Shown: piece by piece, positions 44,009-52,503 of the stretch | Position numbering within the stretch: position 1 is the stretch's first letter | Layout: each line of letters begins with the position of its first letter | From: an uncultured Aquimarina sp. | Lineage (GTDB): Bacteria > Bacteroidota > Bacteroidia > Flavobacteriales > Flavobacteriaceae | Length of the DNA stretch: 64,000 nt | Assembly: GCA_947498455.1 (NCBI GenBank) | Contig: CANMKK010000024.1 | Location: forward strand, 16,040 to 80,039 | Direction: 5' to 3' | Made by a program: the position numbers and the translations under genes | Notes under the pieces: model-generated | Told to the model about the DNA's origin: nothing | Database searches by the model: none | What the model saw: the letters and a program-made list of their open reading frames with translations, nothing else

Positions 44009-45454
44009 ATGAACCCACTCCTTTTAACAGATGGTTATAAATTAGGTCATAAAGAACAATATCCAGACGGAACTACCTTGGTGTATTCTAATTGGACACC
44101 AAGAAAAAGTAGAATCGATGGAATTGATAATGTAGTATTTTTTGGATTACAATATTTTATAAAAGAGTATTTAATCAAGCGATTTAATGAAGATTTTTTT
44201 GATAAGCCAAAAAGAGAAGTAATTTCAGAGTACAAAAGGTATGTAGATCATTATTTAGGGATTGATTATGATATTTCTCATATAGAAGCATTGCACGATT
44301 TAGGGTATTTGCCAGTACAGATAAAGGCGCTTCCAGAAGGAACCAAAGTACCTATCAGAGTACCGATGTTTACTTTAGTAAATACAAAAGCAGAATTCTT
44401 TTGGCTTACAAACTATTTAGAAACGCTATTGTCTAATATTATTTGGCAGCCTTGTACTTCTGCAACTATTGCAAATCAATATCAAAAAATCCTTAACAGG
44501 TATGCAATGGAAACGGATCGTCAAAATGTTGAATTTGTCAATTGGCAGGGTCATGATTTTTCAATGAGAGGAATGTCAGGTATAGAATCATCGCTATTAA
44601 GTGGTATGGGACATGCGCTTTCATTTTCTGGAAGTGATACTTTACCAGTAGCAAAAGCATTTGAATTATATTATGATGCAGATGTGTCTAAAGAATTGGT
44701 AATAGGTAGCGTTAATGCTACAGAACACAGTGTGATGTGTGCTGGTAGCAAAGATGATGAAATAGGTACTTTTAGAAGATTATTAAAAACATATCCCTCT
44801 GGTATTTTGTCTGTAGTTTCGGATACTTGGGATTTATGGAAAGTATTAACAGAGTATTTACCTACATTAAAGAATGAAATCCTTACTCGAGATGGGAAAC
44901 TGGTAATCCGACCTGATTCTGGTGATCCTGTAGATATTATTTGTGGTTGTAAACACCAAAACCCTATTGTGGCTAAAGGAGTAATTGAATTGCTTTGGGA
45001 CGAGTTTGGAGGTACAGTTAACGAACAAGGTTTTAAGGTACTTAATCCAAAAATTGGAGCTATCTATGGAGATAGTATTACGATAGATAGAGCAACTCAA
45101 ATTTGTGAGCGTCTAAAAGAAAAAGGCTTCGCTTCAACGAATGTAGTGTTAGGAATTGGAAGTTTTACCTACCAATACAATACTAGGGATACTTTTGGCT
45201 TTGCGATGAAGGCTACTTATGTAGAAGTAAATGGTGTAGGAAGAGAGATTTTTAAGAACCCAATTACCGATGATGGTACCAAAAAATCGGCTAAAGGTTT
45301 GATTCATTTGTGTTTGGAAAATGGTGTCATTCTTTATAAAGATCAGGTTTCATCAGAAGAAGAATCACAAGGATTACTCCGTACAGTTTTTAAAGACGGA
45401 AACTTGTTAATAGAAGATAGTCTATCTGAAATAAGGCGAAGAGTAAAAAAATAA
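44009..45454 (+). CDS. nadV: Nicotinamide phosphoribosyltransferase (NAMPT/NadV)
   Basis: A 481-residue NAMPT-type enzyme that makes NMN from nicotinamide and PRPP, a one-step salvage route to NAD. Typical parts are LLTDGYKLGHKEQYPDGTTLVYSNWTPR, FSMRGMSGIESSLLSGMGHALSF, SGSDTLPVA (substrate Asp), NATEHSVMCAG with the catalytic His, VIRPDSGDP, IYGDSI and GIGSFTYQYNTRDTFGFAMKA. Length matches bacterial NadV. Phage Namat enzymes of the NARP1 route are relatives that use ADP-ribose-pyrophosphate instead. It is controlled by the NrtR-like operator and is presumably the endpoint of the island. Confidence 0.93.
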   Translation: MNPLLLTDGYKLGHKEQYPDGTTLVYSNWTPRKSRIDGIDNVVFFGLQYFIKEYLIKRFNEDFFDKPKREVISEYKRYVDHYLGIDYDISHIEALHDLGYLPVQIKALPEGTKVPIRVPMFTLVNTKAEFFWLTNYLETLLSNIIWQPCTSATIANQYQKILNRYAMETDRQNVEFVNWQGHDFSMRGMSGIESSLLSGMGHALSFSGSDTLPVAKAFELYYDADVSKELVIGSVNATEHSVMCAGSKDDEIGTFRRLLKTYPSGILSVVSDTWDLWKVLTEYLPTLKNEILTRDGKLVIRPDSGDPVDIICGCKHQNPIVAKGVIELLWDEFGGTVNEQGFKVLNPKIGAIYGDSITIDRATQICERLKEKGFASTNVVLGIGSFTYQYNTRDTFGFAMKATYVEVNGVGREIFKNPITDDGTKKSAKGLIHLCLENGVILYKDQVSSEEESQGLLRTVFKDGNLLIEDSLSEIRRRVKK

Positions 45455-45855
45455 GTTTTTAGTATTTGTATTGTAAAAATATACATTTTACATCCTCTGT
45501 ATAGATAATTATGATCAGTACGAGCTTTTTATAATTAATGATATTCAAAAAATACAGATGTGATGTAAAAGAATAACTCAATAGGGCAATTTTCTAAAAG
45601 GAATTGCATTATACTATAGATAGATAAAACTTAAATTTTTAAAAGTTATATAGAAAATTAACAGATGTGAAAACTTTTTTGTGATAAAAGGGGGGATTTA
45701 TTACGATTAACTGTTATTATATATAAAGACTATAGTCAATTTCTTAAGATATCTAAAGTGTATTTTAGTAAATAGGAGTAAGATTTAAGTATAGAACGTA
45801 TTTCGAAAAAAATATTTTCAAGCATAATAACGTAACATCATAAAATAGAACGAAC
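45455..45855. other. Intergenic region, no gene recognised
   Basis: AT-rich spacer between nadV and the Crp-like gene. No clear terminator, repeat or promoter core was recognised. Confidence 0.4.
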
Positions 45856-46524
45856 ATGAGCGCGATTTGGTTTTTAGAGGATGCTAATCTCTTCAAGGTA
45901 TTATGCCCTCATAAATTTAAGAATTATAAGAAAGATCACGATTTTGATGCTTATAGAAAGAGTGATTATATATACTTTGAAGAAGATTCAGCAAACAAGG
46001 TTTATCTTATAGAAAGTGGAAAAGTTAAAATAGGATACTACTCAGAAGATGGAAATGAAGTTGTAAAGGCTATTCTTACAAGAGGAGAGCTTTTTGGAGA
46101 AAAAGCAATTCTAGGGGAAGATAGAAGGACAGAATTTGCACAATCCTTAGATAATGGTACTTCAATATGTCAAATAGGCGTGCAGACAATGCATGATTTA
46201 ATGAGGGATAATAAAACATTTAGCTTAAAAATATATAAGTTTATAGGTATGCGATTTAAACGTTTAGAAAGAAGGCTGCAATTACTTCTTTTTAAGGATA
46301 CCAAAACTAGGTTGATTGAATTTTTTAATGAGCTTAAAGAAGATTATGGATATTGCTGCCCTAATACAGGTGATACTATAATTCAGCATCCATATACTCA
46401 AAGAGATATAGCCAATCTCATAGGTACATCCAGACCTACACTTAATATAATTATGAATGAGTTAAAGGAATCGAACTTTATTGATTTCAATAGAAAAGAG
46501 ATTCGTTTAAAAAATGTAGCCTAG
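45856..46524 (+). CDS. Crp/Fnr-family transcriptional regulator
   Basis: A 222-residue regulator: cyclic-nucleotide-binding-like beta-barrel (about 35-125: SANKVYLIESGKVKIGYYSEDGNEV, RGELFGEKAILGEDRRT), long dimer helix, and C-terminal winged helix (about 155-222: YTQRDIANLIGTSRPTLNIIMNEL is the recognition region). No Fe-S Cys pattern of Fnr is visible and the cAMP-contact sequence is not well kept, so its ligand is unknown. The lipoprotein gene 73 bp downstream may be a target. Confidence 0.9.
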   Translation: MSAIWFLEDANLFKVLCPHKFKNYKKDHDFDAYRKSDYIYFEEDSANKVYLIESGKVKIGYYSEDGNEVVKAILTRGELFGEKAILGEDRRTEFAQSLDNGTSICQIGVQTMHDLMRDNKTFSLKIYKFIGMRFKRLERRLQLLLFKDTKTRLIEFFNELKEDYGYCCPNTGDTIIQHPYTQRDIANLIGTSRPTLNIIMNELKESNFIDFNRKEIRLKNVA

Positions 46525-46597
46525 TGTTAGTTAGCTAACATTTTTATTCAGGATTAGTCAATATTTTTATCCCCTAATAATTATAAAACAACAAATA

Positions 46598-47491
46598 ATG
46601 TTTAAAAAAGCAATTATAGGAATATTGGCATTTGGTTTTATGGCAATATCGTGTAACAATGATGACGATGCAGGAGTGCCTACATCTAATTTAGAACTTA
46701 ATCTTTCGGGTTTAGAAAATTTAGGAAGTGATTTCCTCTATGAAGGTTGGGTAATTGTTGATGGATCACCTGTTTCTACAGGTACGTTTTCGGTGAATGA
46801 TGAAGGAGTTTTATCAAGCACTACATTTAATGTAAATGCAGCAACACTTACTGCAGCAACGTCATTTGTACTATCAATTGAGCCTAATCCAGATTCAGAT
46901 CCTGATCCAGCGCCAACAAAACTTTTAAAAGCTGATTTTGGGACAAGTAATACAGCAACAGTAACAATAGATCCAGTAGGAGATTTTTCTAATGCAGAAG
47001 GAGAGTTTTTCCTACGGACCCCTACGGATGAGGCTATGGGAACTGAGAATAACATGAATGATCAATATGGAGTGTGGTTTGGAAATCCAGGTACGCCTCC
47101 AACGGCTAGCTTAATATTACCTGCTCTTACAGGATGGAAATATGAAGGATGGGTTGTAACAGATAATGGACCAATTTCTACCGGGACCTTTATAGCTTTT
47201 GATGCTCAGGATGATAATGCAGGCGCAGATAGTGGTTTTAGTGAAACAGCATCTTTAGGACCACAATTACCAGGAGAGGATTTCTTTAGAAATGCACCAG
47301 AAGGAGTTACATTCCCATTAGATGTACGAAATAAAACAGTGGTAATTTCTGTAGAACCATACCCAGACAATTCACCAGCACCATTTGCTCTAAAGCCATT
47401 AGTGGCAACTGCAGGAATGGATACCGCACCAACAAGTTATAGATTCGGACTGAATTCGGCTTCTTTTCCTACAGGAAGCGTAACACGATAG
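46598..47491 (+). CDS. Putative lipoprotein with two tandem homologous domains
   Basis: A 297-residue predicted lipoprotein (lipobox MAISC, about Cys19, then NNDDD). Two repeats follow: YEGWVIVDGSPVSTGTFSV (about 48-66) with SFVLSIEPNPDSDPDPAP, and YEGWVVTDNGPISTGTF (about 184-200) with VVISVEPYPDNSPAPFALKP. Each repeat resembles the extracellular anti-sigma-K-type beta domain (EGW ... G.STGTF ... VSVEP). No enzymatic motif is present. A secreted ligand-binding or signalling role is a guess. Confidence 0.7.
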   Translation: MFKKAIIGILAFGFMAISCNNDDDAGVPTSNLELNLSGLENLGSDFLYEGWVIVDGSPVSTGTFSVNDEGVLSSTTFNVNAATLTAATSFVLSIEPNPDSDPDPAPTKLLKADFGTSNTATVTIDPVGDFSNAEGEFFLRTPTDEAMGTENNMNDQYGVWFGNPGTPPTASLILPALTGWKYEGWVVTDNGPISTGTFIAFDAQDDNAGADSGFSETASLGPQLPGEDFFRNAPEGVTFPLDVRNKTVVISVEPYPDNSPAPFALKPLVATAGMDTAPTSYRFGLNSASFPTGSVTR

Positions 47492-47511
47492 TCCATAATT
47501 GTTTTTTTATT

Positions 47512-47541
47512 AAAGCGTAATCAATGATTACGCTTTATTTT
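47512..47541 (+). terminator. Terminator after the lipoprotein gene
   Basis: AAAGCGTAATCA and TGATTACGCTTT pair almost without a loop (effective loop TCAATGA), then ATTTTTT. Confidence 0.8.
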
Positions 47542-47575
47542 TTATAATAAATTTAACTAGATGCTAATTTATACC

Positions 47576-47602
47576 AATTTCCTATCCATAAATCGTATAA
47601 AT
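47576..47602 (-). repeat. R2 repeat end fragment
   Basis: TTTCCTATCCATAAATCGTA is the reverse complement of the R2 end (ACGATTTATGGATAAGAA). No other R2 part is present. Confidence 0.45.
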
Positions 47603-47713
47603 ATCGATTTCTTCAAAGGAAAAAAATGGATGAAATCGAAATAAGTATGATAAAATGATATGTTTCAATAAATCATGATTTTATCTTTGATTTCTATACA
47701 TTTGCGTAGTTAT

Positions 47714-47905
47714 ATACCAGTTCTTATATAAAATTACCGGAACCTGAATTGAATTACTTTTTTTGGGGTTGATGTGAAAAAGAAAATTCGGAGATATCAC
47801 TTATGATAAGCTAAGTCGAAGTAGCCTTATCGATGGCATTTTATTTTGAAACATACACTAAAAAGAAACAATTTTGATCGGTAATTTCATTAAAGAAATG
47901 GTATT
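47714..47905 (+). repeat. R1 MITE-like repeat
   Basis: About 192 bp, the same length as the copy at 28521. It begins ATACCAGTTCTTATATAAAA, then TTACCGG, and ends CGGTAATTTCATTAAAGAAA then TGGTATT, so the ends are inverted repeats of about 25 bp. The interior holds a stem with CTTATGATAAG and shares ACACTAAAAAGAAACAATTT with the 28521 copy. It is non-coding. Confidence 0.68.
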
Positions 47906-47946
47906 AGTTTTATATAAGATGTAATCTGATCTTAATTTTTTTATAT

Positions 47947-48507
47947 ATGAAATTCAATAAGAAAAATATATCTAATCTTGCTTTTGCAATCCTTCTGTTA
48001 TTATTTTTTATTCCTAATACAAGAGGAATGATGCAAATTTTTTTGACAAGAATTTTTTCGTTTAGCCCTGGAATGGTAGATGTGGAGGAACGTGCACAGG
48101 TTTCGTCTTATGATTGGAAATTGCATGGTGTAAATACTGAGTCTATGAATTTTAATGTTGGAAAAGAGAAGGTGGTATTATTAAATTATTGGGCAACGTG
48201 GTGTCCGCCTTGTATAGCAGAGATGCCTTCTTTACAGAAGTTGTATAATGATTATAAGGATAAAGTAGTTTTTGTTTTTTTAACGACAGATGATGATCCG
48301 GAGTTAAAGAAATTTATGAGTGATAAAAGCTATTATTATCCGATATATCGCTCACTCTCTGAGCATCCTAAACCTTTTATTAGCAAAACAATCCCTGCAA
48401 CTTACTTAATCGATAAGAAAGGAACGATCGTTATTGATAAAGTAGGGGCGGCCAATTGGAACAGTGATAGTGTAAGAGAAACTATTGATCAATTATTAGC
48501 AGAATAA
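47947..48507 (+). CDS. TlpA-like membrane-anchored thioredoxin
   Basis: A 186-residue protein with an N-terminal signal anchor (about 8-25) and a periplasmic thioredoxin fold. The active site is WATWCPPCIAEMPSL (CPPC at about 91-94), followed by VVFVFLTTDDD and the cis-Pro loop KTIPATYLIDKKG. Such proteins reduce disulfides or serve cytochrome c maturation. The CPPC dipeptide fits reductase function. It converges on crtZ with an 11-bp gap and is not obviously linked to it. Confidence 0.88.
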   Translation: MKFNKKNISNLAFAILLLLFFIPNTRGMMQIFLTRIFSFSPGMVDVEERAQVSSYDWKLHGVNTESMNFNVGKEKVVLLNYWATWCPPCIAEMPSLQKLYNDYKDKVVFVFLTTDDDPELKKFMSDKSYYYPIYRSLSEHPKPFISKTIPATYLIDKKGTIVIDKVGAANWNSDSVRETIDQLLAE

Positions 48508-48518
48508 GGTGCTTTGGA

Positions 48519-48968
48519 TCATTTCTTAAAATATTTAAAAGGAACCAATAACATCCCGAAACACTCTCCTTGCTGCTTTCCTATATTTTTATGATGAATT
48601 TTATGAGCCCTTCTTAGGCCTTTAGCATACCAATGATTGATGTTCCTGAATACTTTAAAACGTTGATGTATAAATATATCATGAACTATAAAATATGCAA
48701 TACCATATGCTAAAATTCCAAAACCTATTGGTTTGCCAACCCAAAAGCTTATGGGATCATGGAGGATAATACAAGACATACTAATGACAGCATAGAAAAC
48801 AAAGAATACATCATTTCTTTCCCACCAGCTTGTATGATGTTTATGATGATGATCCTTATGAAGAGACCATAAAAAACCATGCATTACATACTTGTGAGTA
48901 AACCAAGCCATGAATTCCATAAAGCAAAAAGTTGCTAAAAAAAATAATATCCAAATAAAAACATTCAT
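48519..48968 (-). CDS. crtZ: Beta-carotene hydroxylase
   Basis: A 149-residue membrane di-iron hydroxylase, last gene of the carotenoid operon. Four histidine clusters are visible: HKYVMHG (about 25-31), HKDHHHKHH (about 38-46), HDIFIHQR (about 101-108) and AHKIHHKN (about 126-133), as expected for CrtZ. It hydroxylates beta-carotene rings to give zeaxanthin. The required lycopene cyclase (CrtY) is not in the window and must lie elsewhere. It starts 61 bp downstream of crtB. Confidence 0.92.
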   Translation of the reverse strand: MNVFIWILFFLATFCFMEFMAWFTHKYVMHGFLWSLHKDHHHKHHTSWWERNDVFFVFYAVISMSCIILHDPISFWVGKPIGFGILAYGIAYFIVHDIFIHQRFKVFRNINHWYAKGLRRAHKIHHKNIGKQQGECFGMLLVPFKYFKK

Positions 48969-49029
48969 TATTTATAAAATAATTAACACTTACATTAAAA
49001 TTAATAAATTCTAAACTATATTTAGAGAA

Positions 49030-49878
49030 TTAAGCTCTCATTGAAGGTTTAAAACGATAGTCAAAATAAGACTTAGCTAATAGACCAACTTTCTGATAAT
49101 TAGGAACTCGAATACGAGTATTCTTTATTTCAGAGGAGGGAGTGTTCTTAAGTTTATTTAATAGCTTTTTGTAATAAATATACGCTGTATATACTCCAAA
49201 TTTTGCGTCTATAGGTAACCTTAAAATACCTTCCAGTCCTTTACTGAAATCTTCTTCGATTTCTGTTATAATTCGTTGTTTAGAGGTTTCATCTAATTTA
49301 TTAAGATTGGTATTAGGAAAATAACTTCTATTGAGGTCTTCATGGTCAGCTTTTAGATCTCGTAAAAAATTAACTTTTTGAAATGCAGAACCAAGATGCA
49401 TCGCATTTTTTTTTAATGCTTCGTACTTTTTTTTATTCCCTTTTACAAATACTTTTAAACACATTAACCCTACAACATCGGCTGATCCGTAAATATATTC
49501 TTTATACTCATGATCTGTAAGATAATTTTTTTTATGAAGATCAAGTCGCATACTCTTCATAAAAGCTTCATACAATTCTGGAGAAATATCATATTCATGA
49601 ACAGTTTTCTGAAAAGCATTAAGAATAGGGTTTAGACTAATCTTATCTTCAATAGCCTTATACATGTCGATTTCAAAATCATTAAAAAGTTTTTCTTTAC
49701 GATAGTCATGAAAAGAATCTACAATCTCATCAGCAAATCGTACAAAACCATAAATGTTATAGATATCTTGCCGTATAGACTCTGATAGCATTTTAGAAGC
49801 CATAGAAAAAGAAGTACTATATGTATTAGTAACAATTTTACTACAACTATATGAGACGGTGTCGAAAAGAGATTTCAT
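49030..49878 (-). CDS. crtB: Phytoene synthase
   Basis: A 282-residue squalene/phytoene synthase that joins two GGPP to phytoene. It has the first Asp-rich motif DEIVDSFHD (about 49-57), VGLMCLKVF, and the second motif NFLRDLKADHEDLNRSYFP (about 171-189). Length is normal for bacterial CrtB. It is 9 bp downstream of crtI in the same operon. Confidence 0.94.
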   Translation of the reverse strand: MKSLFDTVSYSCSKIVTNTYSTSFSMASKMLSESIRQDIYNIYGFVRFADEIVDSFHDYRKEKLFNDFEIDMYKAIEDKISLNPILNAFQKTVHEYDISPELYEAFMKSMRLDLHKKNYLTDHEYKEYIYGSADVVGLMCLKVFVKGNKKKYEALKKNAMHLGSAFQKVNFLRDLKADHEDLNRSYFPNTNLNKLDETSKQRIITEIEEDFSKGLEGILRLPIDAKFGVYTAYIYYKKLLNKLKNTPSSEIKNTRIRVPNYQKVGLLAKSYFDYRFKPSMRA

Positions 49879-49887
49879 AGCAAAAGG

Positions 49888-51393
49888 TTATAATTTGTTT
49901 AGTTCTATAGGTGATTTTATTTCCCGAGATATATTGTATTGATTTTCGATTAATCCAGCTACCAATTTTCCTGAAATTAGTGATGGAGGAACTCCGGGAC
50001 CTGGCACTGTTAATTGTCCGGTAAAAAAGAGATTCTTTACTTTTTTACTTTTTAATTTAGGTCTTAGAAATGCTGTTTGTAGTAAGGTATTAGCCATTCC
50101 ATAGGCATTTCCTTTATAAGAATTGTATTGATCTTTAAAGTCTTTTACGCAGAAAGACTCTTTAAATATAATACTATTTTTAACGGTCTGTTCTGTGAGT
50201 TTTTCAAAACGGGTTATTATTTTTTCAAAATAAATTTCTCTTAATTCTTCAGTATCTTCAAGTCCTGGGGCTAATGGGATTAAAAAGAAACCATTCTCTT
50301 TACCTTCTGGAGCTGTATCTGGATCAGTAACTGAAGTAAAATTAGCGTAAAAAAGAGGATCATCAGGCCATCTTGGATGATCATAAATATCCTTAGCATG
50401 TATATCAAAATCAGTATCGAAAAAAAGATTGTGATGATGTATATTTTTTAATTTTTTATTAAACCCAACGTAAAATAGTAGGGAAGAAGGTGCAAAAGTT
50501 TTCTGTTGCCAATATTTTTCTGAATATTGTCTGTATTCCTTATTTAATAATGTTTCTCCATGATGGTAATCAGCACCACAGACTACGATATCGGCATTGA
50601 TATACGAAGAGTTAACAGAAATACCAGTGGCAATACCGTTTTCTACTATAATTTTATCGACTGTAGAATTCGTGAAAAATTGAACGCCAATAGATTGTGC
50701 AAGTTTCTTTATCCCCAAGATTACCTGGTACATTCCTCCTTTTGGATGCCAGGTGCCTAACCCGAAATCAGCATAGTTCATAAAACTATAAAAAGCAGGA
50801 GTATTACTAGGTTTTGCACCTAGAAAAAGAACGGGAAACTCCAGAATTTGAATTAATTTTTTATTACTAAACTCTTTTTTTACTTCTTTAGAAATAGTGC
50901 TAAAAAACTGACTTAATTTTTTGATGGTTGTTGGGGTTACTAATTCTAATGGAGATACTCCGGGTCGATATACAATATCTTTAATAGCAATATCATAATT
51001 ATCTTTAGCGATCTTAATAAACTTTTTTAATTTTTTAGAGCTTCCTTTTTCCTCTTTTTCGAAGGCACTACAAATTTTTTCTAGCGTATCTTCAATCGTA
51101 ATACTTTCTTTATTTTTAAAAAATACTTTATAAGCAGGATTTAATTTTTCAATCGTATAGGCATCAGAAGCTGTAGCGTTAAAGTCGTTAAAAAACTTTT
51201 CGAAAACATCTGGCATCCAATACCAGGAAGGACCAATATCGAATGTAAACCCTTGTTTCTTTAATTGCCTGGCTCTTCCACCAATAGTAGTGTTTTTTTC
51301 ATATACAGTTACTGTATATCCTAGTTTAGCTAAATAGCAGGAAGTAGATAAGGAAGAAAAACCAGATCCTATGATTACTACATTTTTGGACAT
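49888..51393 (-). CDS. crtI: Phytoene desaturase
   Basis: A 501-residue FAD enzyme of the CrtI family that makes lycopene (or neurosporene) from phytoene. The N-terminal dinucleotide fold is VVIIGSGFSSLSTSCYLAKLG, followed by IGGRARQLKKQGFTFDIGPSWYWMP; the C-terminal signature is FFTGQLTVPGPGVPPSLISGKLVA. Full length. It starts 10 bp after the MerR-type regulator gene and 9 bp before crtB. Confidence 0.95.
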   Translation of the reverse strand: MSKNVVIIGSGFSSLSTSCYLAKLGYTVTVYEKNTTIGGRARQLKKQGFTFDIGPSWYWMPDVFEKFFNDFNATASDAYTIEKLNPAYKVFFKNKESITIEDTLEKICSAFEKEEKGSSKKLKKFIKIAKDNYDIAIKDIVYRPGVSPLELVTPTTIKKLSQFFSTISKEVKKEFSNKKLIQILEFPVLFLGAKPSNTPAFYSFMNYADFGLGTWHPKGGMYQVILGIKKLAQSIGVQFFTNSTVDKIIVENGIATGISVNSSYINADIVVCGADYHHGETLLNKEYRQYSEKYWQQKTFAPSSLLFYVGFNKKLKNIHHHNLFFDTDFDIHAKDIYDHPRWPDDPLFYANFTSVTDPDTAPEGKENGFFLIPLAPGLEDTEELREIYFEKIITRFEKLTEQTVKNSIIFKESFCVKDFKDQYNSYKGNAYGMANTLLQTAFLRPKLKSKKVKNLFFTGQLTVPGPGVPPSLISGKLVAGLIENQYNISREIKSPIELNKL

Positions 51394-51403
51394 AAAAAGT
51401 GTA

Positions 51404-52324
51404 TTACAGTTCTTTAATTAATTCTCCTATGGATTGAAAATAACGGTGATTAGGGTTATTGTCATTAGAGATATCCATAATTTGTTTGCCGAACATCCAT
51501 AACTTATGCTTTTTTTGTGCACACATTGTTTTGTCGAATGTTTTGATATAATCGACTACCTTGTCTTTTTCTGGCATTACTGTAAAGTAGGATATAAAGA
51601 TAGTATTCTCATGAAGAGCTTGCATATTAGGCAGACTATCAATTGGGATACTAGTGCCTAAATAAATAGTTTTATATCCTCTTAGTAAAATTTCGTAATT
51701 GATATACAACAGACCTAATTCATGTATTTCATTTTCTGGTAAGAATAATATGAATATTTGCTCGGTTTTGGTAGGTTTTAGATATTGTAACCTTTCTATG
51801 TTTATAAAAAGCTTTTGCTTGATTAAATTGGTAATGAAATGTTCATGTGATGGATTTATAGTCCCCGTTTGCCATAGCAATCCTATTTCTGTTAAAAAAG
51901 GGATAAATACATTGATGAAAATTTGTCTAAATGTTTTTTTTTCGGCTAGTAATTCATAAGTACTTAAAAATAATTCCATATCATAATTAAGCATTGCTAT
52001 TTTAAAAGAATTGATTGCCTGATTTTTGGTACTATTATCAGAAACAATTCTTCTAACATATTCATTAACCTCTTCTTCATTTAATTTAGATATTCTGGAA
52101 ATTTTATATCCACTATTCACTAAATAAGTTACATTAAGTAGTTTTTGAAGACTTTTAAGGTTGTAAGTTCTAATATTGGTTTCAGTACGATCAGGAGATA
52201 ATAAGTTATATCTTTTTTCCCATATCCTTATGGTATGTGCCTTAACTCCACATAGGTTTTCAAGGTCTTTGATACTAAAGTTTTGTTTAATATTGTTCAC
52301 TTTTTTGGTAAAATTGTTAAACAA
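51404..52324 (-). CDS. CarH/LitR-type MerR regulator with cobalamin-binding domain
   Basis: A 306-residue regulator. Residues 15-75 are a MerR winged helix (LENLCGVKAHTIRIWEKRYNLLSP, then RTYNLKSLQKLL). Residues about 100-175 resemble the helical cap with W151 and E161-H162 (the W-x9-EH motif; His is the upper cobalt ligand in CarH). Residues about 187-306 form the B12-binding fold, with E199-x-H201-x-x-G204 in place of D-x-H-x-x-G, so the lower axial His is kept. It leads the crtI-crtB-crtZ operon, implying light- and B12-dependent control of carotenoids by release from DNA. Confidence 0.88.
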   Translation of the reverse strand: MFNNFTKKVNNIKQNFSIKDLENLCGVKAHTIRIWEKRYNLLSPDRTETNIRTYNLKSLQKLLNVTYLVNSGYKISRISKLNEEEVNEYVRRIVSDNSTKNQAINSFKIAMLNYDMELFLSTYELLAEKKTFRQIFINVFIPFLTEIGLLWQTGTINPSHEHFITNLIKQKLFINIERLQYLKPTKTEQIFILFLPENEIHELGLLYINYEILLRGYKTIYLGTSIPIDSLPNMQALHENTIFISYFTVMPEKDKVVDYIKTFDKTMCAQKKHKLWMFGKQIMDISNDNNPNHRYFQSIGELIKEL

Positions 52325-52388
52325 ATCTAATCAAAAGTAATCGTTTATTTTTACAGAATTTGTTAAAATAATTATGATTATTGTTAAA
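52314..52388 (-). promoter_or_regulatory. Triple TTGTTAAA repeat upstream of the carotenoid operon
   Basis: TTGTTAAA occurs at 52314-52321 (the first is part of the palindrome TTGTTAAACAA), 52360-52367 and 52381-52388, as direct repeats 46 and 21 bp apart. The last spacing is two helix turns. The position between the divergent MerR and peroxidase genes fits operators for the MerR protein. The identity of the binding protein is inferred. Confidence 0.45.
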
Positions 52389-52413
52389 AACTAAGAAATA
52401 TTACAGATAATTT

Positions 52414-52442
52414 ATACGAATTTCTTATCCATAAATCGTATT
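52414..52442 (-). repeat. R2 repeat end fragment
   Basis: ATACGAATTTCTTATCCATA then AATCGTATT: the two ends TACGA and TCGTA are inverted, and the middle matches the R2 end seen at 17371 and 47576. Confidence 0.45.
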
Positions 52443-52503
52443 AAACCTTTTTTGAATAAAAGAGTCTAACGAAATATACAACCCCAAAATAAACTAAAGT
52501 TCT

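Noticed and set aside
31911..45454. Island as a prophage or integrative element
   Set aside because: No integrase, tRNA attachment site, structural or transfer gene, and base composition looks like the surroundings.
45480..45855. Possible small RNA or leader before the Crp-like gene
   Set aside because: No stable hairpin, promoter plus terminator pair or conserved element could be seen.
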